Assembly (NCBI GenBank): GCA_910586825.1
Contig: CAJUJF010000014.1
Span: forward strand, 1 to 45,603
DNA from: an uncultured Christensenellaceae bacterium
GTDB lineage: Bacteria > Bacillota > Clostridia > Christensenellales > Borkfalkiaceae
Length of the DNA: 45,603 bases
Direction of reading: 5' to 3'
Part shown: positions 14,413-23,244 of the stretch, piece after piece
Layout of the letters: the number at the start of each line of letters is the position of its first letter
Position numbering within the stretch: the stretch's first letter is position 1
Made by a program: the position numbers and the translations under genes
Notes under the pieces: model-generated
What the model was told of the DNA's origin: nothing
Seen by the model: only the letters and a program-made list of their open reading frames with translations
Database searches by the model: none

Positions 14413-14720
14413 AAAAAGACCGCGAATAAAAGTATCTGTTATAGGAATTTCCTTGCGGACAAAGAAATAGCGCACCATCTTCGCTTGCGAAGTATAGTGC
14501 GCTATACTTTATAAAAGATTACAAAGATAAATTGAAATTTATTTTGCTTTTAAAACTATTTATTTTTCGTATAGCAAGTGATAAAATCATACCCTCACTT
14601 GCCTTTCAATGTGCGATTTATATTTTTCTGTTACTCTTCCCGTATAGTAATAAGCAATCCTGTATTTGTAACTCTTGGAATACATTTTTATAGAAGCGGT
14701 CCTTTTTTACGATAATGCCC
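14413..14720. other. AT-rich intergenic region between ABC-F gene and gyrA
   Basis: This 308-base gap is clearly more AT-rich than its surroundings. It holds one strong hairpin (14467-14505). A possible 32-codon minus-strand ORF (14587-14685, basic and Tyr-rich, no ribosome binding site) cannot be supported. No promoter stands out. It may mark the edge of a segment brought in with the ABC-F gene. Confidence 0.5.
14467..14505. terminator. Large two-part hairpin between convergent genes
   Basis: An outer 9-bp stem, ATAGCGCAC/GTGCGCTAT, and an inner stem, CTTCGC-TT-GCGAAG, form one long hairpin. The minus strand continues TTTCTTTG; the plus strand continues ACTTTATAAA. It probably stops transcription from the ABC-F gene, from gyrA, or from both. 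Confidence 0.6.
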
Positions 14721-17336
14721 TTACTCTTCCGCGCCGTCCGAAGGCGTGTCGCCCGTCGTTTCCTGCGTTTCCGTAGTATCTTCGGTCTCCGCGCCTTCGG
14801 CAAGTTCTTCGGGACTCAAATCCGCCGCCGTTTCTTCGGGCGCGACCGTCTCCGCCTCCTCGTCCTTTTCCGTCAGCGCGACCGTCGCGACCGCTCCGCC
14901 GCGCACGTTCATCAGCCGCACGCCGCGCGTGTTTCTGCCGATGTGCGAAATGTCCTCTGCATGCATGCGGATGACGATCCCCGCGGAGGTCACGAGCATG
15001 ACGTCCAGCTCGTCGTTCACCAGCTTCATGTTCACGAGCTTGCCCGTCTTTTCGTTGAACACGCCCGCTTTGATACCCTTCCCCGCGCGCGACTGCAAGC
15101 GGTAATCGTCGGGATCGGTGCGCTTTCCGTAACCGTTTTCGGAAACGGTCAAAATATCGTATCCCTCGCGCAGTACGAGCATGTCCACCACGACGTCGTC
15201 TTTCGAAAGATTGATCGCGCGCACGCCCGTGGTGTCGCGCCCCATCCGACGGACGTCGGTTTCGGGGAAACGGATACATTTTCCCGAGCGGCTCGCGACG
15301 ATGATTTCGTCTTCCCCGCCCGCAAATTGAACGGAGATCAGTTCGTCTCCCTCCGTGATCTTGATGGCGATCTTTCCGCTGCGCAAAATGTGCGCGAACT
15401 CTTTCGTCGCCGTCTTCTTGATCATGCCGTTTTTCGTCGCCATGACGAGACTGCCCTCGCCCTCTTCCGCAACGGGCAGGATCGTTGCGATCTTCTCGCC
15501 CGCGCTCAGCTGTACGATATTCACGATCGCCCGTCCGCGCGCCGTACGGTTCGCCTCGGGAATCTCATAGCCCTTGATCGCGTACACCTTTCCGAAATTG
15601 GAGAAGAGCAGGATCCTGTTGTGCGTGGACGACACGAACATCTGCTCGACGAAGTCGTCCTCTTTGGGGCGGTGCGCCGTTATGCCGACGCCGCCGCGGT
15701 TCTGCGCGCGGTACTCGGCGACGGGGATGCGCTTGATATATCCGCCGTGCGTCATGGAGATCACGACGTCTTCCTCGTCGATCAGATCCTCGTCCTCGAT
15801 CGCGCCGTAATCGACGGAAATCTCCGTTTTCCGCTCGGAGGGATATTTCGCCTTAATCGCAAGCAGATCGTTTTTGATGATCGCGAACACGCGCGGTTCG
15901 TTCGCGAGAATGTCCTTTAAATCGGCGATCGTCGCGTGAAGGGCGGCGAGTTCTTCTTTCAGCTTTTCGACTTCGAGCGAAGTGAGCCGTTGGAGCCGCA
16001 TTTCGAGAATCGCGTTCGCCTGCTTTTCCGAAAGCTCGAACGCCTGCGTGAGTTTCTCCGTCGCCTCCGTTTTGTCTTTCGAAGACTTGATGATCCGGAT
16101 CACTTCGTCCACGTTCGCGAGCGCGAGAACAAGCCCCTCGATGATATGCGCGCGTTCTTCCGTTTTCGCGAGTTCGTAACGCGTGCGGCGGACGATGACT
16201 TCCTTCTGGTGCGCAAGATAGCAAGAGAGAATTTCGCGCAGGTTGAGCACTTTGGGTTCAGTGCCGTTTTCCACGAGCGCAAGCAGGATGATCCCGTCGG
16301 AAATCTGCAAATTGGTGTGCTTGTAAAGGGAGTTCAAAACGACTTGCGCGTTCGCGTCTTTCTTGCATTCGACGACGATCCGCAAGCCCTCTCTGCCGGA
16401 CTCTTCGCGGATATCCGAAATGCCTTCGAGCCGCTTGTCCCGTACCATGTTCGCGATCGTCTCGATGAGCTGCGCTTTATTGACCTGATAGGGGATCTCC
16501 GTGACCACGATACGGGAACGCACGTTTCCGCCCGTGCCGTACTCCTCGATCTCGCATTTCGAGCGGATCACGAGGTTGCCCTGTCCCGTACGGTACGCCT
16601 TGCGGATCCCGCTTCTGCCCATGATAATGCCACCCGTGGGGAAGTCGGGCGCGGGGATGTAATCCATCAGTTCTTCCACGGAAATTTCGGGGTTGTCGAT
16701 CATCGCGACCGTCCCGTCGATGACCTCCGCAAGGTTGTGCGGGGGGATATTGGTCGCCATGCCGACGGCAATCCCGTCCGACCCGTTTACGAGCAGATTG
16801 GGAAAGCGCGCGGTGAGGACGGCGGGCTCCATTTCGTTGCCGTCGAAGTTGGGGAAGAAGTCCACCGTCTCTTTATCGAGATCGCGCAGCATTTCCGCCG
16901 CCAGCTTCGAAAGGCGCGCTTCGGTATAACGCATCGCCGCGGGGGGATCGCCGTCCACCGAACCGAAGTTCCCGTGTCCGTCCACGAGCGGGAAGTTGAT
17001 CGAGAAATCCTGCGCGAGGCGGACGAGCGCGTCGTACACGGAAGTGTCGCCGTGCGGGTGGAATTTACCGAGCACGTCGCCGACGATACGGGCGCACTTG
17101 CGGTACGCCTTGTCGTTGTACAGCCCCATCTCGTGCATTGCGTACATGATTCTGCGGTGTACGGGTTTTAAGCCGTCGCGGACGTCGGGAATGGCGCGCG
17201 ACTTGTTGACCGCCATGGCGTAGGCAATGAACGACTTTTTCAATTCGTCGTCCACCTCGACGTCGAGGATCTTCGTCATGGCAAGCGTCTTTTTAAATTC
17301 TTCGGTAAGCTCCGGACTCGTTTCTTTTTTCGCCAT
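14721..17336 (-). CDS. gyrA: DNA gyrase subunit A
   Basis: GyrA cuts and rejoins DNA while GyrB supplies ATP-driven negative supercoiling. The 871-residue product has the catalytic Tyr137 in AAMRYTEARLS. The quinolone region is HPHGDTSVYDALVR, with Thr98 and Asp102 at the two classic positions; this does not look like a resistance allele. The GyrA box QNRGGVG separates it from ParC, which lacks it. Six beta-pinwheel blades follow, then a Glu/Thr-rich acidic tail of about 50 residues. AAGGAG precedes the ATG, 11 bases after gyrB stops, so the two form an operon. Confidence 0.97.
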   Translation of the reverse strand: MAKKETSPELTEEFKKTLAMTKILDVEVDDELKKSFIAYAMAVNKSRAIPDVRDGLKPVHRRIMYAMHEMGLYNDKAYRKCARIVGDVLGKFHPHGDTSVYDALVRLAQDFSINFPLVDGHGNFGSVDGDPPAAMRYTEARLSKLAAEMLRDLDKETVDFFPNFDGNEMEPAVLTARFPNLLVNGSDGIAVGMATNIPPHNLAEVIDGTVAMIDNPEISVEELMDYIPAPDFPTGGIIMGRSGIRKAYRTGQGNLVIRSKCEIEEYGTGGNVRSRIVVTEIPYQVNKAQLIETIANMVRDKRLEGISDIREESGREGLRIVVECKKDANAQVVLNSLYKHTNLQISDGIILLALVENGTEPKVLNLREILSCYLAHQKEVIVRRTRYELAKTEERAHIIEGLVLALANVDEVIRIIKSSKDKTEATEKLTQAFELSEKQANAILEMRLQRLTSLEVEKLKEELAALHATIADLKDILANEPRVFAIIKNDLLAIKAKYPSERKTEISVDYGAIEDEDLIDEEDVVISMTHGGYIKRIPVAEYRAQNRGGVGITAHRPKEDDFVEQMFVSSTHNRILLFSNFGKVYAIKGYEIPEANRTARGRAIVNIVQLSAGEKIATILPVAEEGEGSLVMATKNGMIKKTATKEFAHILRSGKIAIKITEGDELISVQFAGGEDEIIVASRSGKCIRFPETDVRRMGRDTTGVRAINLSKDDVVVDMLVLREGYDILTVSENGYGKRTDPDDYRLQSRAGKGIKAGVFNEKTGKLVNMKLVNDELDVMLVTSAGIVIRMHAEDISHIGRNTRGVRLMNVRGGAVATVALTEKDEEAETVAPEETAADLSPEELAEGAETEDTTETQETTGDTPSDGAEE

Positions 17337-17347
17337 TTCCGTTCTCC

Positions 17348-19261
17348 TTAAATATCCAGATCTTTTACGAGCGTCGCGTTTTCTTCGATAAACTGCCGGC
17401 GCAGCGCGGGACTGTCTCCCATCAGCACCGTGAACATTTTATCCGCTTCCACCGCGTCTTTCATGCTCACTCTCACAAGGGTGCGGGTCGCGGGGTTCAT
17501 GGTCGTATCCCAAAGCTGTTCGGTACTCATTTCTCCCAGACCTTTATACCGCTGGTATTCCACCTTGTTGTTGTTCACCGCGTCGTACGCCGTCTTTTCC
17601 TCTTCGGAATACAGGTATACGTCTTCCTTGCCCTTGACGCTCGCCTTATAGAGCGGCGGCATCGCCGAATACACGTGCCCGTGTTCGATCAGCGGACGCA
17701 TATAACGGAAGAGGAAGGTCAGCAGCAGGATGCGGATATGCGAGCCGTCCACGTCGGCGTCCGTCATGGAAATGATCCGGTCGTAACGGAGTTTGCTCTC
17801 GTCGAAATCGTCGAGGATCCCGCAGCCGAACGCCGTGATCATCGCCTTGATCTCCGCGTTTTCCAGCACGCGGTTGAGCCGCACTTTTTCTACGTTCAGG
17901 ATCTTGCCGCGCAGGGGGAGGATCGCCTGAAAGCGGCGGTCGCGCCCCTGTTTCGCCGTACCGCCCGCCGAATCGCCCTCTACGATATAGATCTCGCAAA
18001 GTTCGGGGCGCTTATCCGAGCAGTCGGCAAGCTTGCCGGGGAGGGTCGTGCTTTCCAGCACCCCCTTTCTGCGCGTGAGTTCGCGCGCGTTGCGCGCCGC
18101 GTCCCGCGCCTTCTGCGCCGTGATACAGCGCAACACGAGTTCCCGCGCCTCGACGGGGTGTTCTTCGATATACGTGCCGAATTTGTCCGCAACGCACTTG
18201 CTCACGAACGGGCGGATGAAACTGTTGTTCAACTTATCCTTCGTCTGCGATTCGAACTGCGCGTTTTCGAGCTTGACGGAGACGACGGCGGTGATCCCTT
18301 CGCGGACGTCTTCGCCCGTAAGCCTGTCGCTCTCCTTTAAAATGTTCAGCCGCTTGCCCGCGTCGTTGATGACTTTGGTGAGCGCTAGCTTCAATCCCTC
18401 GATATGTGTGCCGCCGTCGATCGTGTTGACGTTGTTGGCGTAAGAATAGATGACCTCGTTATAGCCGTCGTTGTATTGCAACGCGATCTCGCATACCGTC
18501 GTCCCCTCCTGCGCTTCGAAATACAGCGGCTCGGAAAAAAGCACGGTATTGCCCTTGTTGATCTCGTCCACGAGTTCGCGGATCCCGCCCTCATAGCAGA
18601 AACTGTCCTTCCGCTCCGTATCGCCGCGCTTGTCGGTAAGCGTGATCGTAAGTCCCTTGTTGAGGAACGCAAGCTCTTTCAGACGGACTTTCAGCGTTTC
18701 GTATTTGAACGTGATCGTTTCGAAAATTTCGGCGTCGGGGAAGAACGTGACTTTCGTTCCCGTCTTATCGGTGTCGCCGATCACCTGCAACGGGCGCTGC
18801 GGCACGCCGCGGTTGTAGACCTGTTTGTAAACGTGTCCGTTCTGGCAGACTTCCGCTTCCAGCCATTCGGAGAGCGCGTTGACGGCTTTTACGCCCACGC
18901 CGTGCAGACCGCTCGAAACCTTATAGCCCGAATCGCCGCCGAACTTGCCGCCGGCGTTTACTTTGGTGAAAACGACCTCCACCGTGGAAACCCCCTCTTT
19001 CGGATGAATCGCGGTGGGAATGCCGCGGCCGTTGTCCTCGATGGTGCAGGACCCGTCGGCGTTCACGGTCACTTCGACGTGGGTGCAGTACCCCGCGAGC
19101 GCCTCGTCGATCGAGTTGTCCACGACCTCGCTCACGAGGTGATGCAAGCCGCGCTCGTCCGTCGAGCTGATGTACATTCCGGGACGTTTGCGGATATGTT
19201 CCAATCCGTCGAGAACCTGAATCTGTTCCGCGCCGTAAGCGCCCTCTACTTTTTCCGCCAT
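17348..19261 (-). CDS. gyrB: DNA gyrase subunit B
   Basis: This is the ATPase subunit of gyrase. The 637-residue length matches Firmicute GyrB, without the extra domain of E. coli. It shows the GHKL ATP site (EVVDNSIDEALAG, DNGRGIP, GLHGVGVK) and the TOPRIM metal site (EGDSAGG and DADVDGSHI). The C-terminal RRQFIEENA segment is typical. The ATG at 19261 was chosen because AAAAGGAG lies just upstream and the family begins MAEK; an upstream in-frame start lacks a site. It is first in gyrB-gyrA. No recF or dnaA adjoins, so this gyrase locus is not at the usual origin cluster. Confidence 0.97.
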   Translation of the reverse strand: MAEKVEGAYGAEQIQVLDGLEHIRKRPGMYISSTDERGLHHLVSEVVDNSIDEALAGYCTHVEVTVNADGSCTIEDNGRGIPTAIHPKEGVSTVEVVFTKVNAGGKFGGDSGYKVSSGLHGVGVKAVNALSEWLEAEVCQNGHVYKQVYNRGVPQRPLQVIGDTDKTGTKVTFFPDAEIFETITFKYETLKVRLKELAFLNKGLTITLTDKRGDTERKDSFCYEGGIRELVDEINKGNTVLFSEPLYFEAQEGTTVCEIALQYNDGYNEVIYSYANNVNTIDGGTHIEGLKLALTKVINDAGKRLNILKESDRLTGEDVREGITAVVSVKLENAQFESQTKDKLNNSFIRPFVSKCVADKFGTYIEEHPVEARELVLRCITAQKARDAARNARELTRRKGVLESTTLPGKLADCSDKRPELCEIYIVEGDSAGGTAKQGRDRRFQAILPLRGKILNVEKVRLNRVLENAEIKAMITAFGCGILDDFDESKLRYDRIISMTDADVDGSHIRILLLTFLFRYMRPLIEHGHVYSAMPPLYKASVKGKEDVYLYSEEEKTAYDAVNNNKVEYQRYKGLGEMSTEQLWDTTMNPATRTLVRVSMKDAVEADKMFTVLMGDSPALRRQFIEENATLVKDLDI

Positions 19262-19302
19262 TGCCACTCCTTTTGGGCGCGGCTTTCGCCGCTTTTTCCG
19301 CA

Positions 19303-19330
19303 ACGCGCGCGTACGTGCGTATGCGCGCGT
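19303..19330. repeat. 28-bp alternating purine-pyrimidine palindrome in the gyrB leader
   Basis: From 19303 to 19330 every step alternates purine and pyrimidine, and the two halves are complementary except for two positions that would be G-U in RNA. It is potentially Z-DNA- or cruciform-forming. It lies downstream of the gyrB -10 box (TATAAT on minus, 19351-19356; the -35 is poor), within the predicted untranslated leader. Confidence 0.8.
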
Positions 19331-19350
19331 TCACAATTTATATTTCCTCA

Positions 19351-19356
19351 ATTATA
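19351..19356 (-). promoter_or_regulatory. gyrB -10 element
   Basis: TATAAT on the minus strand with no good -35 hexamer at 16-18 nt. Predicted start near 19344 and a leader of about 80 nt. Confidence 0.5.
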
Positions 19357-19421
19357 GCACCCGCGCGCGAAAAAGTACAGCAAATTCAAGCCCGTTTTTC
19401 TTTTTTCTCGAAAAGGCATGC

Positions 19422-19450
19422 AAAAAGGCGCGTAATTTGCCCTACGCGCC
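19422..19450 (-). terminator. Terminator after dus
   Basis: An 8-bp stem, GGCGCGTA/TACGCGCC (19427-19450), is followed on the minus strand by TTTTT. It separates the spoVT-dus transcript from gyrB. Confidence 0.8.
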
Positions 19451-19517
19451 CTTTTACGGTCGGTTTCGGAACGGAGTCCCGCAAATGCGTTCCGCCGTCC
19501 ACAGGCGGAATCTCCCC

Positions 19518-20447
19518 CTAAAAAATCAACGCCGCAAGCGATTCCACTTCCTCCGTCGTCTGCGCCTGAAACAGCCGCCGCTTGGCTTCCGTCGCGCCCG
19601 CCTTGCCCTTGACGTAAAACGCCGCCATCTTCCGCATGAACACGCAGGCGAACCGTTCGCCGTACAGCGCCCGCGTTTCGCGCAACTGCGCCAAAAACAG
19701 ATCCTTCATCGGCGCGGGCGCAATCCCCGAAAACTCCGTAAACACCTGCGGACGATAGAGCGCGGCGCGCGCGATCATCACGCCGTCCGCGCCCGTACGG
19801 GAGAGCATCGTCTCCGCGTCCTTTTTCGACCACACGCCGCCGTTCGCGATCACGGGGATCGAAACCGCGTTTTTCGCCGCGGCGATCTCCGCATAATCGG
19901 GCGCGCCGGCATAGATCTTTTCGCGCACTCTTCCGTGGACCGTGATCATGCACGCGCCCGCGCCGGCGCAAAGCCTTGCAAATTCCGCCGCGATTTTCCG
20001 ATCCTCCGAGATCCCGATGCGGAATTTTACCGAAACGCGCTTGCCGCTCTTCGCGCACGCCGCGATCACTTTTTCCGCAAGCGGGAAGTTCTCCATCAGC
20101 GCGCTTCCCTCGCCGTTGCGGACGATCTTCGGCATCGGACAGCCCATGTTGACGTCGATCAGATCGAAGGGCGCGAGGTCCTCGCCCTCGCATGCGGCGC
20201 GCATGATATCCGGATCGTTCCCGAAGATCTGCGCCGCTTTGGGGGTCTCCTCTCCGCAAAAGAGCAGTTTCTTCGTCTCCGCGCCGCCGTAGGCAAGCCC
20301 TTTGCAACTGACCATCTCGGTAAACGTCAGTCCCGCGCCAAGCGACGAACAAAGCTTGCGGAACGGATAATTGGTATATCCCGCAAGCGGCGCTAAAAAT
20401 ACGTTGTTCGGGCATACCATGCCCGCGATCTCAATCGGCGCGAACAT
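19518..20447 (-). CDS. dus: tRNA-dihydrouridine synthase
   Basis: Dus enzymes use FMN and NADPH to reduce specific uridines in the tRNA D-loop and neighbouring sites. The 309-residue product has the TIM-barrel opening FLAPLAGYTNYPFR and the catalytic Cys in VNMGCPMPKIV. The phosphate-binding strand is IPVIANGGV, and ADGVMIARAAL also binds FMN. The C-terminal helical domain is complete. It resembles the DusB type of Firmicutes, though site specificity cannot be read. The start overlaps the 3' end of yabN by 17 bases, so it is co-translated as the last gene of the spoVT-yabM-yabN-dus group. Confidence 0.95.
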   Translation of the reverse strand: MFAPIEIAGMVCPNNVFLAPLAGYTNYPFRKLCSSLGAGLTFTEMVSCKGLAYGGAETKKLLFCGEETPKAAQIFGNDPDIMRAACEGEDLAPFDLIDVNMGCPMPKIVRNGEGSALMENFPLAEKVIAACAKSGKRVSVKFRIGISEDRKIAAEFARLCAGAGACMITVHGRVREKIYAGAPDYAEIAAAKNAVSIPVIANGGVWSKKDAETMLSRTGADGVMIARAALYRPQVFTEFSGIAPAPMKDLFLAQLRETRALYGERFACVFMRKMAAFYVKGKAGATEAKRRLFQAQTTEEVESLAALIF

Positions 20448-21843
20448 TTTCTTTCGCCCGCCGATAGTAATCCGACCACTCGTCCTCCGTCAGCGCGTTC
20501 ACGTCCTTGCCGTCCGCCAGCACGAGCTTCTCCCACGCGTTGTACCGCGCGACGTTTTTCTTGACCGCGTCGAGGAGCGCCTGTTCGCAATCCGCGCCCA
20601 CAAGCCGCCCGATATGCGCGGCGACCATGAGCACGTCGCCGAGCTCTTCCGCAATCCCCGCCCGATCGCCCGCTTCGTAAGCCGCGCGCAACTCCGCCAA
20701 CTCCTCGCCGAGCTTTTTTTCATGCGCTTCGAATCGGTTGAAATTCCAGCCGCCCTTTCCCATGCGTTTGCAGATCTTCTGCGCGCGCAGCAGCGCGGGG
20801 AAACACTGCGGCACGTCGTTGACCGCGTCGGAAAAGGTCTTTTGCCCCTTCTCCGTCATCTTGTTCTTTTCCCAAACGGTGAGCGCGCTTTTGTCGTCCG
20901 AAGCGCGGTCCTGCCCGAACACGTGCGTGTGCCTCGTGATCAGTTTTTCGCAGACCTCGGTCAGAACGTCCGTCATCGTAAAATTCGCGCGCTCCTCTTC
21001 GAGCAGGGTATGGAACGCCGCCTGCATGATCACGTCGCCCGATTCCTCGCGCATTTTGTCGGGATCGCCGCAGTCGATCGCGTCCACCAGTTCGTACGCC
21101 TCTTCGATCGCGTTGATGCGAATGCTCCCGTGCGACTGCGCCCTATCCCAAGGACAGCCGTCCGGCGCGCGCAGACGGCGAAGGATCTCCATCAGGTCGT
21201 CGAGATCGAACCGTTTGCGCGTTAAAAGCGGCTGTTCGTAAAGGACGAGCGCGGTCCTTTCGCCGTATGTATCCTGCCTGTCCGCCTCGTAAAGCGGGAT
21301 CTTTTTCGCGCCTTTTTCGGAAACGAAACAGGCGGGCGCCTCATCGCCGAATTTTTCGGCAAGCGCCAGCTTCACGTCCCCCGCAAGTTCCCGATCGGAA
21401 AGATCGTACACCACGAGGGGAAGCGCGAGTTTTCCGCGGGACAGTTCGTAAGCGGAAACCGCCTGATAGCAAAGCGAAAGCCCTGCGCGAACCGCCGCCT
21501 GCGCGCTCTTCGGCGCGCCCTCGATCGCCTCCGCGTCGGGTCCGGACAGCAGAATGCCCGCGATGCGGTCTTCGGTAACCCCGCCGTCCACGCAATAACA
21601 CAGATTCACGCCCTTTGCCGTGCGTCTGATTTCGCGCACCGCGGCGTCGGTAAAGGTGTCGTAACTGCGGCATTTTTCATAGAGCGGATCGAGCGTTTCA
21701 AACGCGATTCCCGCTTCCGACACGCTCTGCGCGGACGGAAGCCGCCCCGTTCGAAGCACCACTTTGTCCGCCCGTTTCATCGCCTGCAAGGCGCGCGCGC
21801 CGACGTCCCCTTTTTCCGTTCCGAGTCCGATAACCGTGATCAT
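20431..21843 (-). CDS. yabN: YabN-type fusion: tetrapyrrole methylase-like domain and MazG pyrophosphohydrolase
   Basis: MazG domains hydrolyse nucleoside triphosphates to monophosphates as house-cleaning. The 470-residue product joins an N-terminal SAM-dependent methylase-like domain (about 1-215, with VIGLGTEKGD) to two MazG units. The first is at about 230-340 (PDGCPWDRAQSH, EEAYELVDAI and EESGDVIMQAAFH). The second is at 360-460 (WNFNRFEAHEKKLGEEL, EELGDVLMVAAHI). This fusion follows spoVT and yabM in Bacillus as it does here. GGAG lies ten bases before the ATG. Its first 146 bases overlap the reading frame of the upstream flippase. Confidence 0.93.
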   Translation of the reverse strand: MITVIGLGTEKGDVGARALQAMKRADKVVLRTGRLPSAQSVSEAGIAFETLDPLYEKCRSYDTFTDAAVREIRRTAKGVNLCYCVDGGVTEDRIAGILLSGPDAEAIEGAPKSAQAAVRAGLSLCYQAVSAYELSRGKLALPLVVYDLSDRELAGDVKLALAEKFGDEAPACFVSEKGAKKIPLYEADRQDTYGERTALVLYEQPLLTRKRFDLDDLMEILRRLRAPDGCPWDRAQSHGSIRINAIEEAYELVDAIDCGDPDKMREESGDVIMQAAFHTLLEEERANFTMTDVLTEVCEKLITRHTHVFGQDRASDDKSALTVWEKNKMTEKGQKTFSDAVNDVPQCFPALLRAQKICKRMGKGGWNFNRFEAHEKKLGEELAELRAAYEAGDRAGIAEELGDVLMVAAHIGRLVGADCEQALLDAVKKNVARYNAWEKLVLADGKDVNALTEDEWSDYYRRAKENVRAD

Positions 21844-23164
21844 TGTCCGTCCGCTCCTTTTCCCGTTTCGTTCGCTTCACAGTATACAGCAAATCGAGAA
21901 AAAAAGCAACCAGATAGCAGGCGTTCGAAGCAATCGCCGCGCCGCCGACGGAGAACGCGGGATTAGACACGAGCAACCATTGCAACGCAAATTTCACGAC
22001 GACCGCGACGAGCATGTTCCGCGCCGCGTTTTTCGCTCTTCCCATGCCGGTCAGACACGCCGCAAGCGTGTCCACCCCCGCGAGCGTCGCCGCCGAAACG
22101 GAGGAAAGACGGATGAGTTTGACGAGCGTTTCGGCATCCTCCGCAGAGAGTCCGCCGTACAGAATTCCGACGACGGGACGGGCGAGAAAGAACAGTCCCG
22201 CCGCGCACGGAACGGAGAGCAGCAAGGTAAGCAACAACGCCCACAGCGCGCGCTTTCTGCCCTCTTCCTCTTTGCCCTTGGCAAAGCAGGCGGAGACGAC
22301 GGGGACGCTCGCCGCCGCAAGTCCGTAACACACGGACGCGGGAAGCGAAACGAGCGACACGGCGCCGCCCGCGTACAGCCCGTAGAGCGACACGGCGCGC
22401 GCGGTATGCTTCGAAAGGAGACGGACGATCAGAATACTGTCCACCGTCTGCGACAGCGGGAGCAATGCGGACGCCGCCATGACGGGGAACGCCGAAAGCA
22501 AAATTTCGCTGCCGCCCGTTTTCCGTACCCGCAGACTGCCGCGCGGACGCTCCTGCCGATACCGCGCGATCAGGTACAGAAACGCGCACACCTCGGACAC
22601 GGTCACCGCCGCGAGCGTATACGCCACCGCGCGCGCAGGATCGTGCGAATACCGATAGGCGAATATCAGACCCGCGCAAGCCTTTACGAGCTGTTCCACG
22701 ATTTCCGAAAGCGCGGTCGGCGCCATGTTGTTCTTCCCCTGAAAATACCCGCGGAGGACCGCGATGAGCGCGACGAAAAAGACGGACGGCGCCAGCGCGT
22801 AATAGCAGGCGCGCAGGTTCCCGTCGCCCTGCATGCCGCTCATGTACGGCGCGAACAGGCACATGAGCGCCGCGCCGCACAGCCCCAACAGTGCAAAGAG
22901 CGCGAGCGCGGTTTTCACCGTGTCCGACGTGCGCACGCCCTGCGCCGTCTCCTTTGCGATCATGCGGGAAAACGCGGAAGGAATGCCTGCCGAGGAAAAC
23001 GTGAGCAACACGCAGAACAGCGGATACGCCATCTGATACAGTCCCATGCCGTACCCGCCGAGCAGTCCGACGAGCGGGATCCGGTACAGCGCGCCGATCC
23101 CTTTCGCGACGAATCCCCCCAACGAGATGATCGCCACGCTTTTCAAAAAATTTCCGTGTTTCAT
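21698..23164 (-). CDS. SpoVB/YabM-type lipid flippase (MOP superfamily)
   Basis: SpoVB/YabM proteins move lipid-linked precursors across the membrane; SpoVB is needed for spore cortex. The 488-residue product has about 13-14 hydrophobic segments. It opens FLKSVAIISLGGFVAKGIGA and has PLVGLLGGYGMGLYQMAYPL near the start, both characteristic. The position between spoVT and yabN matches yabM. No Shine-Dalgarno site precedes the ATG at 23164; a CCGCGC-TATC-GCGCGG hairpin ends six bases before it. The frame runs 146 bases into yabN, adding about 48 basic, low-complexity residues that lie outside the conserved fold. Confidence 0.88.
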   Translation of the reverse strand: MKHGNFLKSVAIISLGGFVAKGIGALYRIPLVGLLGGYGMGLYQMAYPLFCVLLTFSSAGIPSAFSRMIAKETAQGVRTSDTVKTALALFALLGLCGAALMCLFAPYMSGMQGDGNLRACYYALAPSVFFVALIAVLRGYFQGKNNMAPTALSEIVEQLVKACAGLIFAYRYSHDPARAVAYTLAAVTVSEVCAFLYLIARYRQERPRGSLRVRKTGGSEILLSAFPVMAASALLPLSQTVDSILIVRLLSKHTARAVSLYGLYAGGAVSLVSLPASVCYGLAAASVPVVSACFAKGKEEEGRKRALWALLLTLLLSVPCAAGLFFLARPVVGILYGGLSAEDAETLVKLIRLSSVSAATLAGVDTLAACLTGMGRAKNAARNMLVAVVVKFALQWLLVSNPAFSVGGAAIASNACYLVAFFLDLLYTVKRTKREKERTDNDHGYRTRNGKRGRRRARLAGDETGGQSGASNGAASVRAERVGSGNRV

Positions 23165-23193
23165 TATGTACCGCGCGATAGCGCGGAGTCGAA

Positions 23194-23225
23194 TTACGGC
23201 GCCGTCCCGCGGAACGGCGCCGTAA
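23194..23225. repeat. Perfect 12-bp-arm hairpin between spoVT and spoVB-like gene
   Basis: TTACGGCGCCGT (23194-23205) pairs with its complement (23214-23225) over an 8-base loop. No T-tract follows on the minus strand, so it is more likely an mRNA-stabilising or processing stem, or a weak attenuator, than a full terminator. Confidence 0.6.
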
Positions 23226-23244
23226 CGTCTTGGAATCGGCAAAT

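Noticed and set aside
14587..14685. A 32-codon basic, Tyr-rich minus-strand ORF after gyrA.
   Set aside because: No ribosome binding site or promoter, and its length is easily reached by chance in AT-rich DNA.
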